Assembly: GCA_002369195.1 (NCBI GenBank)
Contig: DFEW01000082.1
Location: forward strand, 1 to 6,640
From: Christensenella sp. UBA3792
Lineage (GTDB): Bacteria; Bacillota; Clostridia; Christensenellales; CAG-138
Direction of reading: 5' to 3'
DNA: 6,640 nucleotides
Made by a program: the position numbers and the translations under genes. A model generated the notes under the pieces. That model was not told the DNA's origin, searched no databases, and saw only the letters and a program-made list of their open reading frames with translations. Positions 1 to 5,719 of this stretch are shown here, in pieces. Each line of letters starts with the position of its first letter. Positions within the stretch are counted from its first letter, which is position 1.

Positions 1-487
1 GATTCGCGAAGCAGTCAGCGGTTACGGAATCGAAAGGAGCATCGAGAATACCGATATCGAATCCGTCTCGTTTGCGCTTTCGATGGAGTCGGAAACGACG
101 ATCATTCTGCGACTGACGATGAAGAGCGGCGCGGCTGCTCCGACGCTGACCGTGAACGGCACGACGCTGAACCCCGGCGACGCGGGTGTGAAGCTCGGCA
201 ATCAGGAATACCTGCTGAATGCGTACGGAACGACAAGCGAAGGAAAGGCACGCTATGAGATTCGAATCAAGAACATCTCGGCGCACCGGCTTTCCGATGT
301 ATTCAGCGTCAACGGCGACGCGAACGGCGCATTCGAGATCAAAGCGGTCGCTCTGTACTACGTCAAATACATTTTGAGCACGGATGCATCGAACCCGTAT
401 TTGGACGACACCGATGCGCAGAACTGCGTCGCTGCGCTCTATACATACTGCGAAGCCGTAAAGGGCTACATCGCAGCAGGACACTGA
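1..487 (+). CDS. C-terminal part of a probable surface protein (5' truncated)
   Basis: The reading frame is open from base 2 to the TGA at 485-487, so the gene starts outside the window and 161 residues are visible. The internal ATG at 83 has no ribosome binding site and is not taken as the start. The visible part is soluble, with alternating beta-type segments (VSFALS, TIILRLTM, PTLTVNGTTL, RYEIRIKNISAHRLSDVFSV), followed by a helical tail with ALYYVKYIL and VAALYTYCEAVKGYIAA. There is no transmembrane anchor or sorting signal at its end. From memory, an 'I-x-A-H-x-L-x-D' strand followed by a 'YV..IL......VAALY.Y' helix is common at the C-terminus of large surface proteins of gut Clostridia. 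That likeness is recollection, not a search result. It lies 14 nt upstream of the next small gene, so the two are probably co-transcribed. Function unknown. Confidence 0.7.
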   Translation, partial: IREAVSGYGIERSIENTDIESVSFALSMESETTIILRLTMKSGAAAPTLTVNGTTLNPGDAGVKLGNQEYLLNAYGTTSEGKARYEIRIKNISAHRLSDVFSVNGDANGAFEIKAVALYYVKYILSTDASNPYLDDTDAQNCVAALYTYCEAVKGYIAAGH

Positions 488-488
488 G

Positions 489-495
489 AAAGGAG
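489..495 (+). promoter_or_regulatory. Ribosome binding site of the 41-residue peptide gene
   Basis: AAAGGAG lies 6 nt before the ATG at 502, directly after the stop of the upstream gene. This good Shine-Dalgarno match is the main reason for calling the very short reading frame a real gene. Confidence 0.7.
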
Positions 496-501
496 AATCC
501 C

Positions 502-627
502 ATGGAACGCAAAGAATACCGTAAACTGGAACTGGAACTGATCGCCTTGCAGGAAGAGGATGTGATCGTAAGCTCTACGCCTGATCATGAATTACCCGAA
601 ATTCCGACTGATCCAAACAATCCGTAA
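502..627 (+). CDS. 41-residue peptide, DVIVSS / ELPEIP type, unknown function
   Basis: A short gene with a strong Shine-Dalgarno site 6 nt upstream, a 14-nt gap to the preceding gene and a 10-nt gap to the following lipoprotein gene, so it looks like the middle gene of an operon. The product has a charged N-terminus (MERKEYRKLELELIAL), an acidic patch QEED, the segment VIVSSTP, and a C-terminus with ELPEIP and a Pro/Asn-rich end. It has no signal peptide, membrane segment or cysteine. The pattern 'charged helix - E/D-DVI(V/T)(S/T)S - variable tail' recalls short uncharacterised peptides often seen in gut Clostridia, but this is memory only. ELPEIP recurs at the very end of the downstream lipoprotein. 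It could be a peptide precursor, a partner of a surface protein, or a remnant of a duplicated 3' end. No function is assigned. Confidence 0.6.
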   Translation: MERKEYRKLELELIALQEEDVIVSSTPDHELPEIPTDPNNP

Positions 628-637
628 GGAATATCGT

Positions 638-1099
638 ATGATGCTGCATGTAAGAAAACTGCTGCCGATCCTTGCTCTGCTGCTCGCGCTTCTCTGCGTC
701 GGCTGCAGTCGAACCGAACAGACGATAACGTCCTCCCCCGTACCGCAGGCAACGCAGGCGGCACCGGAGGAGGAAGATGTGGTACTCGTGCCCGGCGAAG
801 CGTCGCAGGCACCGGTGCAGGCGCCTGAAGTCAGCGAAACGCCCGTTGAAACAGACGTGCCCAAGCCGACCGAGCCGTCGATCGACATCCCGATCGTCGA
901 CGATCCGACCGCCGCACCGACCGCCGCCGCGACAGCGAAACCGAGCGCAAAGGCGACGCCCAGGCCCAGCGGCAAGGCGACGCCCAAGCCCACCGCCACC
1001 CCGAAGCCGACCGCAACCGCGCGTCCCACCGCAACGCCCGCCGTTCCGAGCGCAACGCCGACGCCCAACAGCGACATCGAGCTTCCCGAAATTCCGTAA
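638..1099 (+). CDS. Proline/threonine-rich lipoprotein, unknown function
   Basis: The 153-residue product starts MMLHVRKLLPILALLLALL and has a lipobox-like LCVGC, so lipidation at Cys23 and anchoring on the outer face of the membrane are likely. The Cys at position -3 of the lipobox is slightly unusual. After an acidic, Pro-rich stretch (residues 40-90), residues 91-143 are an Ala/Pro/Thr/Lys low-complexity region (KPTATPKPTATARPTATP) typical of extended linkers that span peptidoglycan. No folded domain follows; the chain ends DIELPEIP. The start at 638 was chosen because AAGGA at 626-630, overlapping the stop of the upstream peptide gene, sits 7 nt before it. An in-frame ATG at 587 would lie inside the upstream gene and spoil the signal peptide. 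With no catalytic domain, it may be a spacer, a wall-spanning tether or a display stalk. Confidence 0.75.
   Translation: MMLHVRKLLPILALLLALLCVGCSRTEQTITSSPVPQATQAAPEEEDVVLVPGEASQAPVQAPEVSETPVETDVPKPTEPSIDIPIVDDPTAAPTAAATAKPSAKATPRPSGKATPKPTATPKPTATARPTATPAVPSATPTPNSDIELPEIP
908..1066 (+). repeat. Low-complexity Pro/Thr/Ala/Lys coding repeat
   Basis: Inside the lipoprotein gene, short degenerate units such as GCGACGCCCAAGCCC and ACCGCAACC recur in frame and encode alternating TP, KP, TA and RP residues. The bias opens long false reading frames on other frames and on the opposite strand. The repeat is prone to slippage length changes. Confidence 0.7.
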
Positions 1100-1108
1100 A
1101 AACCAAAG

Positions 1109-1142
1109 AGCAAGCCGGGTGTGAACTGCCCGGCTTGCTTTT
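1109..1142. terminator. Bidirectional intrinsic terminator between converging genes
   Basis: A perfect 11-bp stem, AGCAAGCCGGG (1109-1119) with CCCGGCTTGCT (1129-1139), closes a 9-nt loop. On the plus strand it ends in TTTT (1139-1142), 9 nt after the lipoprotein stop. On the minus strand the same stem is followed by CTTTGGTTTTTA, 14 nt after the stop of the SH3b gene. It therefore likely ends both transcripts. Confidence 0.88.
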
Positions 1143-1155
1143 GCGTATGGTTTGA

Positions 1156-1953
1156 TTATTTTACTTTGATATAGGTATGGAAGACGTAAGCGGCGGTGCC
1201 GTGATAGTCGATCTTTACCCAGTTGCCGCTCTTGCCGAGCACATCGAACGTCTCGCCTTTTTTCGCGACGCCGAGCAGTTTCGACTTGCTCGACGCCTTC
1301 TCGCGCACGTTCACCTGCGTCTTGCAGTTGACGATCGTGCCTGTCGCGGTCGTTTCGTCATCGACGCGAATGTACGTATGGAACACGTACGCGCTCTTGC
1401 CGTGATAGTCGATCTTCACCCAGTTGCCTGTCCTGCCGAGCACATCGAACGTCTCGCCCTTCTTCGCGACGCCGAGGAGCTTCGACTTGCTTGACGCCTT
1501 CTCGCGCACGTTGACCTGCGTCTTGCAGTTGACGATCGTGCCCGTCTTTGCGGCGTCGAACGGGTCCGGCGTCGCATTGCCGACCTTGACATATGTGTGG
1601 AACACGTAGCCGACGGTCGACGCCGTATACTGAATACGATACCACTTCCCGTCCGCTTCGACGCCGAGCAGCTTGAAAATGCGTCCCTTCTTTGCGGTGC
1701 CGATCTTTGCGGTGTTGCTGCCGGGACCCTTGCGGACGTTGACCGCCAGTTTGCAGTTGACGATCGTCACGCTCGTGCCGTCCGCCGTACCCTCCACCGT
1801 CGTCTTGCTCCGTTCGGTCGGGTTCGTAAGCGCCGCAGCCAAACTGCCGCTGCGGTCTTGCACAGGTTCCTCGCTCGACGCGAACGCCGCCGACGGCGCG
1901 AGCGTAAGCAGCACGGCAGCCGCCAGCAGAAAACCGATCATTCGTTTCATCAT
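1156..1953 (-). CDS. Exported protein with three SH3b (bacterial SH3) domains
   Basis: The 265-residue product has a signal peptide (MMKRMIGFLLAAAVLLTLAPSAAFA, probable cleavage after Ala25), a polar linker to about residue 60, then three SH3b domains at about 62-124, 138-197 and 205-264. Each has the family pattern VNVR...(K/S)...G.AKKG..F.(V/L)LG....W.(K/R)I.Y....YVFHTY. SH3b domains in exported Firmicute proteins usually bind peptidoglycan or target enzymes to the wall. No catalytic domain (NlpC/P60, amidase, glucosaminidase) is present, so it is probably a wall-binding or accessory protein. Each repeat has one Cys in a (I)VNCK motif (67, 143, 210). Repeats 2 and 3 are almost identical. 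The start at 1953 was chosen because AGGAGG (1960-1965) lies 6 nt upstream; the in-frame ATG at 1986 would place 11 residues before the signal peptide. Confidence 0.85.
   Translation of the reverse strand: MMKRMIGFLLAAAVLLTLAPSAAFASSEEPVQDRSGSLAAALTNPTERSKTTVEGTADGTSVTIVNCKLAVNVRKGPGSNTAKIGTAKKGRIFKLLGVEADGKWYRIQYTASTVGYVFHTYVKVGNATPDPFDAAKTGTIVNCKTQVNVREKASSKSKLLGVAKKGETFDVLGRTGNWVKIDYHGKSAYVFHTYIRVDDETTATGTIVNCKTQVNVREKASSKSKLLGVAKKGETFDVLGKSGNWVKIDYHGTAAYVFHTYIKVK
1159..1564 (-). repeat. Tandem SH3b-coding duplication, 201-bp period
   Basis: Two nearly identical copies encode SH3b domains 2 and 3. Matching landmarks are exactly 201 bp (67 codons) apart, for example GTGATAGTC at 1201 and 1402, and CTTGCAGTTGACGATCGTGC at 1321 and 1522. 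Differences are concentrated at silent sites and in the inter-domain linker. The first SH3b domain is much more diverged. This indicates a recent tandem duplication or gene conversion. Confidence 0.85.
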
Positions 1954-2034
1954 AATATGCCTCCTTGCAATGAAATTGCCCTTCATCCAATAAGACGCCC
2001 GAACCGGGCAAAACGTTGCATGCCCGATCCAAAT

Positions 2035-2051
2035 TTTACAAACACCTTACA
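2035..2051 (-). promoter_or_regulatory. Second WalR-like half-site pair in the SH3b leader
   Basis: On the minus strand TGTAAG-GTGTT-TGTAAA has the same N5 spacing as the upstream repeats but opposite orientation. TGTAAG has one mismatch to TGTWAH. It would lie about 40-55 nt downstream of the predicted transcription start. Confidence 0.3.
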
Positions 2052-2095
2052 CCTCCCGCTTCGTTACTCGCAATCGCTTCCCATCCGCTGCATCC

Positions 2096-2124
2096 AGTAT
2101 AGCAGGCGGATGCAACAGAGTTGT
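2096..2124 (-). promoter_or_regulatory. Putative activator-dependent promoter of the SH3b gene
   Basis: Reading the minus strand, a good -10 TATACT (2101-2096) is preceded at 17 bp by ACAACT (2124-2119), a poor -35. That poor -35 lies in the 11-bp phased direct repeats, which is typical of promoters that need an activator. The predicted leader is long (about 135 nt) before the ATG at 1953. Confidence 0.45.
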
Positions 2125-2149
2125 CACAAAGTTGTAATCGAGTTGTAAA
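2111..2149. promoter_or_regulatory. Four 11-bp phased direct repeats, WalR/PhoP-like binding site
   Basis: On the plus strand the hexamers TGCAAC (2111), TGTCAC (2122), TGTAAT (2133) and TGTAAA (2144) start exactly 11 bp apart, and AGTTGT precedes three of them in the same phase (2119, 2130, 2141). The last two fit the published WalR consensus TGTWAH-N5-TGTWAH fully; the other two are degenerate. Direct repeats with one helical turn of spacing are the usual site of OmpR-family response regulators. The repeats overlap the predicted -35 of the SH3b gene and extend upstream of it. Which regulator binds is inference. Confidence 0.5.
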
Positions 2150-2165
2150 ATCGCACCCGCGCGGC

Positions 2166-2199
2166 AAAAAAACAGACCGTCGAACAGCCGTCGACGGTC
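2166..2199 (-). terminator. Intrinsic terminator of the regulator/ABC exporter operon
   Basis: Read on the minus strand, GACCGTCGA (2199-2191) pairs perfectly with TCGACGGTC (2183-2175) around a 7-nt loop, and a run of seven T follows two bases later (A run 2166-2172 on the plus strand). It lies about 15 nt past the stop of the ABC gene and separates that operon from the SH3b gene, which therefore needs its own promoter. Confidence 0.88.
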
Positions 2200-2214
2200 C
2201 GTTGAAAGGCCCGG

Positions 2215-3942
2215 TCACGATTGCGACACGGTGAACAGCGAATAGAAATACCCCTTCTGCTCCATCAGCGCATCGAACGTGCCCTGCTCCGAAACCACGC
2301 CGTTTTTCAGCGTAAACAGCCCCGTGCAGCGCTTCAGAATGTTCTCGTCGAGATCGTGCGTAACGATCACGCGCGTATAACCGTCCAATTTCAGGATCGC
2401 GTCCAGCACCTCGAAGGAGGTCTCCGCATCCAGGGACGCCGTTGCCTCGTCGACGAACAGTACCGGCGTTTTGCGAAGAAGCGCCCGTGCGATCGAGATC
2501 CTCTGCCGCTCGCCGCCCGACAGCCCCGCGCCATTTTCGCCGCACAGATAGTCCGCGCCCTTCTCCTCCATGAGCTTCGAAAGCCCGGACATGCGCACGG
2601 CGCGGTCGATCTCCTCTTCCGGAAACGCGGAAAACAGGGTGATGTTGTCGCGGATCGTGCTGTTAAAGACGAACACGTTCTGCTGAATGATCGACACAAG
2701 GTCATAGAGCGAGCCGGTAGAAACGGTTTTGAGTTCCTTTCCGTCATAGAGGATCTCGCCCCGATAGTTCTTCGAGGACGCCATCAGCAGATTCAGGATC
2801 GTCGATTTGCCGCTGCCGGAGCCGCCGACGAGCGCATAGCAGCCGCCCGCCTTCATATCCATATCGACGTCATGCAGAACCGTCTTGCCTTCCTCATAGG
2901 CGAAGTTCAGGTCGCGGATCGCAATGCCCTTCGTGAGCTTCGGTTCGATGGATTCTCCCTCGTCCGGAATGTTCTTGCTGAGCGCGCCAGCCAGCTTGTC
3001 GATCAGCGCATACGAGGATTTCATGCCGGCAAAGAAATCCGGGAAAAACTCGATCGGTCCGAGCACGTAGTTTAATAGCTGCACAAAGACGATCGCCGTA
3101 CCGGCGGTGATGCCTCCCTTGCCGGACAGCGCGAGCGCCGCGGCGACGAAGAACACGCCGAACTGCAAAACCCCGCCCGCAAGGCCGGTTGCGTAGGCGA
3201 CGAGCACACTTACCCGCGTGCGCTTTTTCGACGCGTCCGCAACGCCTTCGTTGCTTTCGTCATGGATGCGGGAGATGTTTTTCTCCGCCTTGAAGCTCTT
3301 GATGACCGAGAAGCCCGAAAGAGCGTCCTTCAGCAAACCGGTGTAGGATTCCTTTTTGTCGGAAACGCGCTTTTCCGCGACCGCCGCTTTATTTCCGAGC
3401 ACGATGGAAACGATGATCGGCAGCAGCGAGAAGCCGATCGCGATCAGCGTCAGAAGCGGGCTGTACCAAATCATCATGATCAGTGCGCCGACAAACGTAA
3501 CGGCGACCTCAACTACCTTTTGCAGTTTCCTGACATAATCCTGCTCGATCGTGTTCAAGTCATTAGAAAGCGCGGAGATATAGAGCGAGGTGTTCTCGCC
3601 GGAGAATGCCTGAATGCCCTTTTCCATCAACCGGTCGAAGGCGTATTCGCGGTACTGTTTCATCGCCTTTGCACGGAACTCGGAGAGGAAGGTCCGGTCG
3701 AGCACCCATGCCAGGATCAGCAGCGCAATGCCGACGCCTGCGACGAGAAGCAGCGTCCAAAAGCCGATCGAGCCATCGCCGGAGATCAGGTCGGAAACCC
3801 CCTTGAGCGTCCACGAGATCATCAGACCGGAAGCCGCCGACAGCAGCGAAGCGAGCAGCGTCAAGGCAAAACTGAACTTGTTCTTTCGGAACAGTTCTTT
3901 GAGAAACGGGCGGCGCAATGCCTTCAATTCTTTCTTATCCAT
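2215..3942 (-). CDS. ABC exporter half-transporter (membrane domain fused to ATPase)
   Basis: The 575-residue protein is the usual length of an ABCB-like half-transporter and should work as a homodimer in the cytoplasmic membrane. The membrane domain covers about residues 22-320, with hydrophobic helices near 24-45, 60-81, 143-160, 162-183, 246-272 and 280-305. The ATPase domain shows an A-loop Tyr349, Walker A GGSGSGKST (373-381), Q-loop Q420/Q421, signature LSGGERQ (474-480), Walker B VLFVDE (494-499) and H-loop His529; all key residues are intact. AGGAGG lies 10 nt before the ATG at 3942. The gene starts 5 nt after the stop of the XRE-type regulator and its ribosome binding site lies inside that gene, so translation is probably coupled. 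The substrate cannot be told from sequence; drug, peptide or lipid export are all possible. Confidence 0.92.
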   Translation of the reverse strand: MDKKELKALRRPFLKELFRKNKFSFALTLLASLLSAASGLMISWTLKGVSDLISGDGSIGFWTLLLVAGVGIALLILAWVLDRTFLSEFRAKAMKQYREYAFDRLMEKGIQAFSGENTSLYISALSNDLNTIEQDYVRKLQKVVEVAVTFVGALIMMIWYSPLLTLIAIGFSLLPIIVSIVLGNKAAVAEKRVSDKKESYTGLLKDALSGFSVIKSFKAEKNISRIHDESNEGVADASKKRTRVSVLVAYATGLAGGVLQFGVFFVAAALALSGKGGITAGTAIVFVQLLNYVLGPIEFFPDFFAGMKSSYALIDKLAGALSKNIPDEGESIEPKLTKGIAIRDLNFAYEEGKTVLHDVDMDMKAGGCYALVGGSGSGKSTILNLLMASSKNYRGEILYDGKELKTVSTGSLYDLVSIIQQNVFVFNSTIRDNITLFSAFPEEEIDRAVRMSGLSKLMEEKGADYLCGENGAGLSGGERQRISIARALLRKTPVLFVDEATASLDAETSFEVLDAILKLDGYTRVIVTHDLDENILKRCTGLFTLKNGVVSEQGTFDALMEQKGYFYSLFTVSQS

Positions 3943-3947
3943 GGGTT

Positions 3948-5021
3948 TTATTCCTCCTTATTCTTGATACTGTTCCAAAGCGCGGTAAACGCTTCTTTTT
4001 CATATTCGTCGACGACGCTCTGGACCGCGTCCATTGCCGTCGCGCCGATGTCGTCGTGAACGCTTGCTCCCTCGATGCGGCTCATGAAGCGAATGTCGCT
4101 TTCGTCATAGCTCGGGGACGCGTCGAAGAACACGGCAAGTTTTTTCGCTTCTGTCAGGGTCTCGCGCGCGGCGTCTTCTCTTCCCGACTCGAACTGCACC
4201 TGCGCTTTCGCTGCAAGAAATGCGCTGCTCACCTTGTCCAAAAAGTTCGGCCTGCCGTCCTTGCGAAGCCCCGAAAGAACGTCGACGCCCCAGGAAAGGA
4301 TCGCTTCGGCGGAAGTATACTCTCTTTGTTGGCCGAAAACGTTCATATACCCGCTGACGATGTTGCACAGATCCGCGGTGAGCTTTGCCATTGCCTCCGA
4401 AAGATATGGCGTCGCCTCATCCGCGCGGTCGAGCTGGGCGAGCGTATTCCCGATCTTGCTGCTGAAAAGTCCGCCCGCGTTGCTCTTTTTCATGAGCTCG
4501 ATTCCCTTATCCACTTCGCCCAGTCCCAGATACGTTTCCGCGATCTTAGCGCAGATCGTCTGTTCGTTGATTTCCGGATCCGTATTCTGGTCGAGCAGCA
4601 GACGGGATTGCTCGAGCAGCTCCAACGCGCGGCGAAGCAATTCTTTGTCCTTGCTCTCAATGCCGAACGCGCGAAAGACCGCGGCGCTTTCCTTCACGAT
4701 CTGAAACGAGTGCGGATACCGTTTCAGCGCTTTTTCCGCCTCCGCAAGTCCTTCCCGGTCCTTATTGCGGCGGTATTCCCGCATGCGCTTTACGATCGCG
4801 TCGACGCGGTTATCCTTCATGGTATAGCCGAGCAGCGCATCCACGGAGGTATCGAAGAAATCCGCCATCTCCAGAATGAGACCGATATCCGGCACGGAGA
4901 GTCCCGCCTCCCACTTATAGACGGCGCCCGTCGTCACGCGAAGCACCTCCGCAAGCTGCTCCTGCGTCAGCGACCGTTCCTTGCGGAGCGCGCGGATGTT
5001 TTCTGCCAGCTTCATCTTCAT
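3948..5021 (-). CDS. XRE-family regulator with helical, TPR-like C-terminal region
   Basis: The 357-residue protein has an N-terminal HTH_3 (Cro/C1-type) domain at about residues 5-60 (IRALRKERSLTQEQLAEVL, recognition helix near TTGAVYKWE, then DISLILEM-like PDIGLILEMADFFDTSVDALLGY). Residues 70-357 are almost all helix, with repeat-like segments (EGLAEAEKALKRYP, LLRRALELLEQSRLLL, CAKIAETYLGLGEVDKGIELMKK, SGREDAARETLTEAKKLA) that look like degenerate TPRs. This layout resembles peptide-sensing RRNPP-type regulators, but also many uncharacterised clostridial XRE proteins. No membrane segment is seen, so it acts in the cytoplasm. It is the first gene of an operon with an ABC exporter and probably controls it and itself. 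The start at 5021 has AGGAGG 7 nt upstream; the longer form from 5090 would overlap the promoter. Confidence 0.85.
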   Translation of the reverse strand: MKMKLAENIRALRKERSLTQEQLAEVLRVTTGAVYKWEAGLSVPDIGLILEMADFFDTSVDALLGYTMKDNRVDAIVKRMREYRRNKDREGLAEAEKALKRYPHSFQIVKESAAVFRAFGIESKDKELLRRALELLEQSRLLLDQNTDPEINEQTICAKIAETYLGLGEVDKGIELMKKSNAGGLFSSKIGNTLAQLDRADEATPYLSEAMAKLTADLCNIVSGYMNVFGQQREYTSAEAILSWGVDVLSGLRKDGRPNFLDKVSSAFLAAKAQVQFESGREDAARETLTEAKKLAVFFDASPSYDESDIRFMSRIEGASVHDDIGATAMDAVQSVVDEYEKEAFTALWNSIKNKEE

Positions 5022-5049
5022 ATGCCTGCCTCCTGTGTTTCTGTAATGG

Positions 5050-5078
5050 ATTATACCGCGTCGCATGCGAAAAGTGAA
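5050..5078 (-). promoter_or_regulatory. Promoter of the XRE regulator/ABC exporter operon
   Basis: On the minus strand, TTCACT (5078-5073) and a perfect -10 TATAAT (5055-5050) are 17 bp apart. The predicted leader is about 22 nt and carries AGGAGG before the ATG at 5021. The -35 overlaps an inverted repeat and the spacer contains a perfect palindrome, so repression by the encoded regulator is plausible. Confidence 0.75.
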
Positions 5079-5089
5079 CAGACCGTTCA
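5061..5089. promoter_or_regulatory. Candidate operator: inverted repeat plus palindrome in the regulator's promoter
   Basis: TGAAC (5075-5079) and GTTCA (5085-5089) form an inverted repeat with a 5-bp centre that overlaps the -35. Next to it, TCGCATGCGA (5061-5070) is a perfect 10-bp palindrome inside the -35/-10 spacer. Either could be the site of the dimeric XRE regulator, giving autorepression. Assignment is inference. Confidence 0.4.
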
Positions 5090-5178
5090 TATCAACAGGA
5101 TCATTATTTTTCTACCATCGGTAATGGTCGCGCCGATATGGCACATCATCTGCCGGATCGAACCCGCAAACGGCAGAA

Positions 5179-5229
5179 TAAAAAGAAGAATCTCCGAACG
5201 GCAGCAGGCATATCTGCGTTCCGAGATTC
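5179..5229 (-). terminator. Intrinsic terminator of the DtxR-type regulator gene
   Basis: Read on the minus strand, GAATCTCGGAACG (5229-5217) pairs with CGTTCGGAGATTC (5200-5188) with one mismatch, closing a 16-nt loop, and is followed by TTCTTTTTAT. It lies about 43 nt past the stop of the regulator gene. The rest of 5091-5271 shows no gene I can support. Confidence 0.8.
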
Positions 5230-5271
5230 CCATAAAGTTTCGGTCGGGACCGCAAGCTCCCGATCCGGTTC

Positions 5272-5658
5272 TTATTTCGATGCGTCCGACATCGGATGCG
5301 CCTTGAGATGCGCCTTGATCGCGGAAAAGGACGTATCGCTGATGTAGTGTTCCATCTTGCAGGCGTCGTCCGTCGCGGTCTTTTCATCGACACCGAGGCG
5401 CATCAGGATCTCGCTTAGAATCCTGTGCCGCTCATAGATGCGCTCCGCAACCGCTCTGCCGCTTTCGGTCAGCGTCAGATGACCGAGACCGTCCACCGCC
5501 AGATACCCGCCGTCCTTCAAAAGGCCGACCGCACGGCTCACCGACGGCTTGGAAAACGACATGTACTCCGCCACGTCGATCGAACGCACCGCGTTCTTCT
5601 GCTGCGACAAAATGAGAATCGTCTCGAGATACATTTCGCCGGATTCCATCAGTGCCAT
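5272..5658 (-). CDS. Short DtxR-family metal-dependent repressor, iron-type ligands
   Basis: The 128-residue protein has the N-terminal winged helix (SIDVAEYMSFSKPSVSRAVGLLKDGGYL, about 26-53; wing GLGHLTLTESG) and the metal-binding dimerisation domain (HRILSEIL...DDACKMEHYISD, about 78-108). Aligned by eye to DtxR, Met9, Cys100, Glu103 and His104 match the primary-site ligands Met10, Cys102, Glu105 and His106. MntR-type regulators have Asp and Glu in place of Met and Cys, so Fe2+ is the more likely signal. Of the ancillary site, His78 matches DtxR His79, but the His98 position is Thr96 and Glu83 is shifted by one. The C-terminal SH3-like domain of DtxR is absent. GGAGG (5666-5670) 7 nt upstream fixes the start at 5658. 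It is divergent from feoA-feoA-feoB and probably represses that operon when iron is plentiful. Confidence 0.88.
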   Translation of the reverse strand: MALMESGEMYLETILILSQQKNAVRSIDVAEYMSFSKPSVSRAVGLLKDGGYLAVDGLGHLTLTESGRAVAERIYERHRILSEILMRLGVDEKTATDDACKMEHYISDTSFSAIKAHLKAHPMSDASK

Positions 5659-5679
5659 AGCAACGCCTCCTTTTTTGAC

Positions 5680-5708
5680 AGTATATCGAACATGAGCGGA
5701 AAATGCAA
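5680..5708 (-). promoter_or_regulatory. Putative promoter of the DtxR-type regulator
   Basis: On the minus strand TTGCAT (5708-5703) and TATACT (5685-5680) are separated by 17 bp, giving a leader of about 15 nt. No GGTTAGC-type box overlaps it, so the regulator gene is probably not controlled by the same operators as feo. Confidence 0.55.
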
Positions 5709-5719
5709 GCATCCGCGCA

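Noticed and set aside
587..637. Upstream ATG for the lipoprotein gene (17 extra residues)
   Set aside because: It lies inside the 41-residue gene, lacks a ribosome binding site, and would place a charged segment before the signal peptide. The ATG at 638 is well supported.
592..1113. Long minus-strand open frame (173 residues, Gly/Ala/Val-rich) and plus-strand frame 777-1124 (Arg/Pro-rich)
   Set aside because: Both are shadows of the Pro/Thr-rich repeat of the lipoprotein gene, which suppresses stop codons. Neither has a ribosome binding site, and their compositions are unnatural.
1997..2009. GCCCG-AAC-CGGGC hairpin in the SH3b leader
   Set aside because: The stem is only 5 bp with a 3-nt loop and no T-run follows on either strand. 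It is too weak to call a terminator or riboswitch.
2036..2545. Minus-strand frame overlapping the ABC exporter end and the following spacer
   Set aside because: It is out of frame with the ATPase domain, crosses the terminator at 2166-2199, and resembles no known protein.
3918..5306. 462-residue plus-strand open frame antisense to the XRE regulator
   Set aside because: It runs opposite a clear HTH gene with promoter and ribosome binding site, has no Shine-Dalgarno site, and reads as Arg/His/Leu-rich shadow sequence with no recognisable domain.
5112..5393. Minus-strand open frame downstream of and overlapping the DtxR-type gene
   Set aside because: It crosses the intrinsic terminator at 5179-5229, overlaps the real gene out of frame, and has no ribosome binding site.
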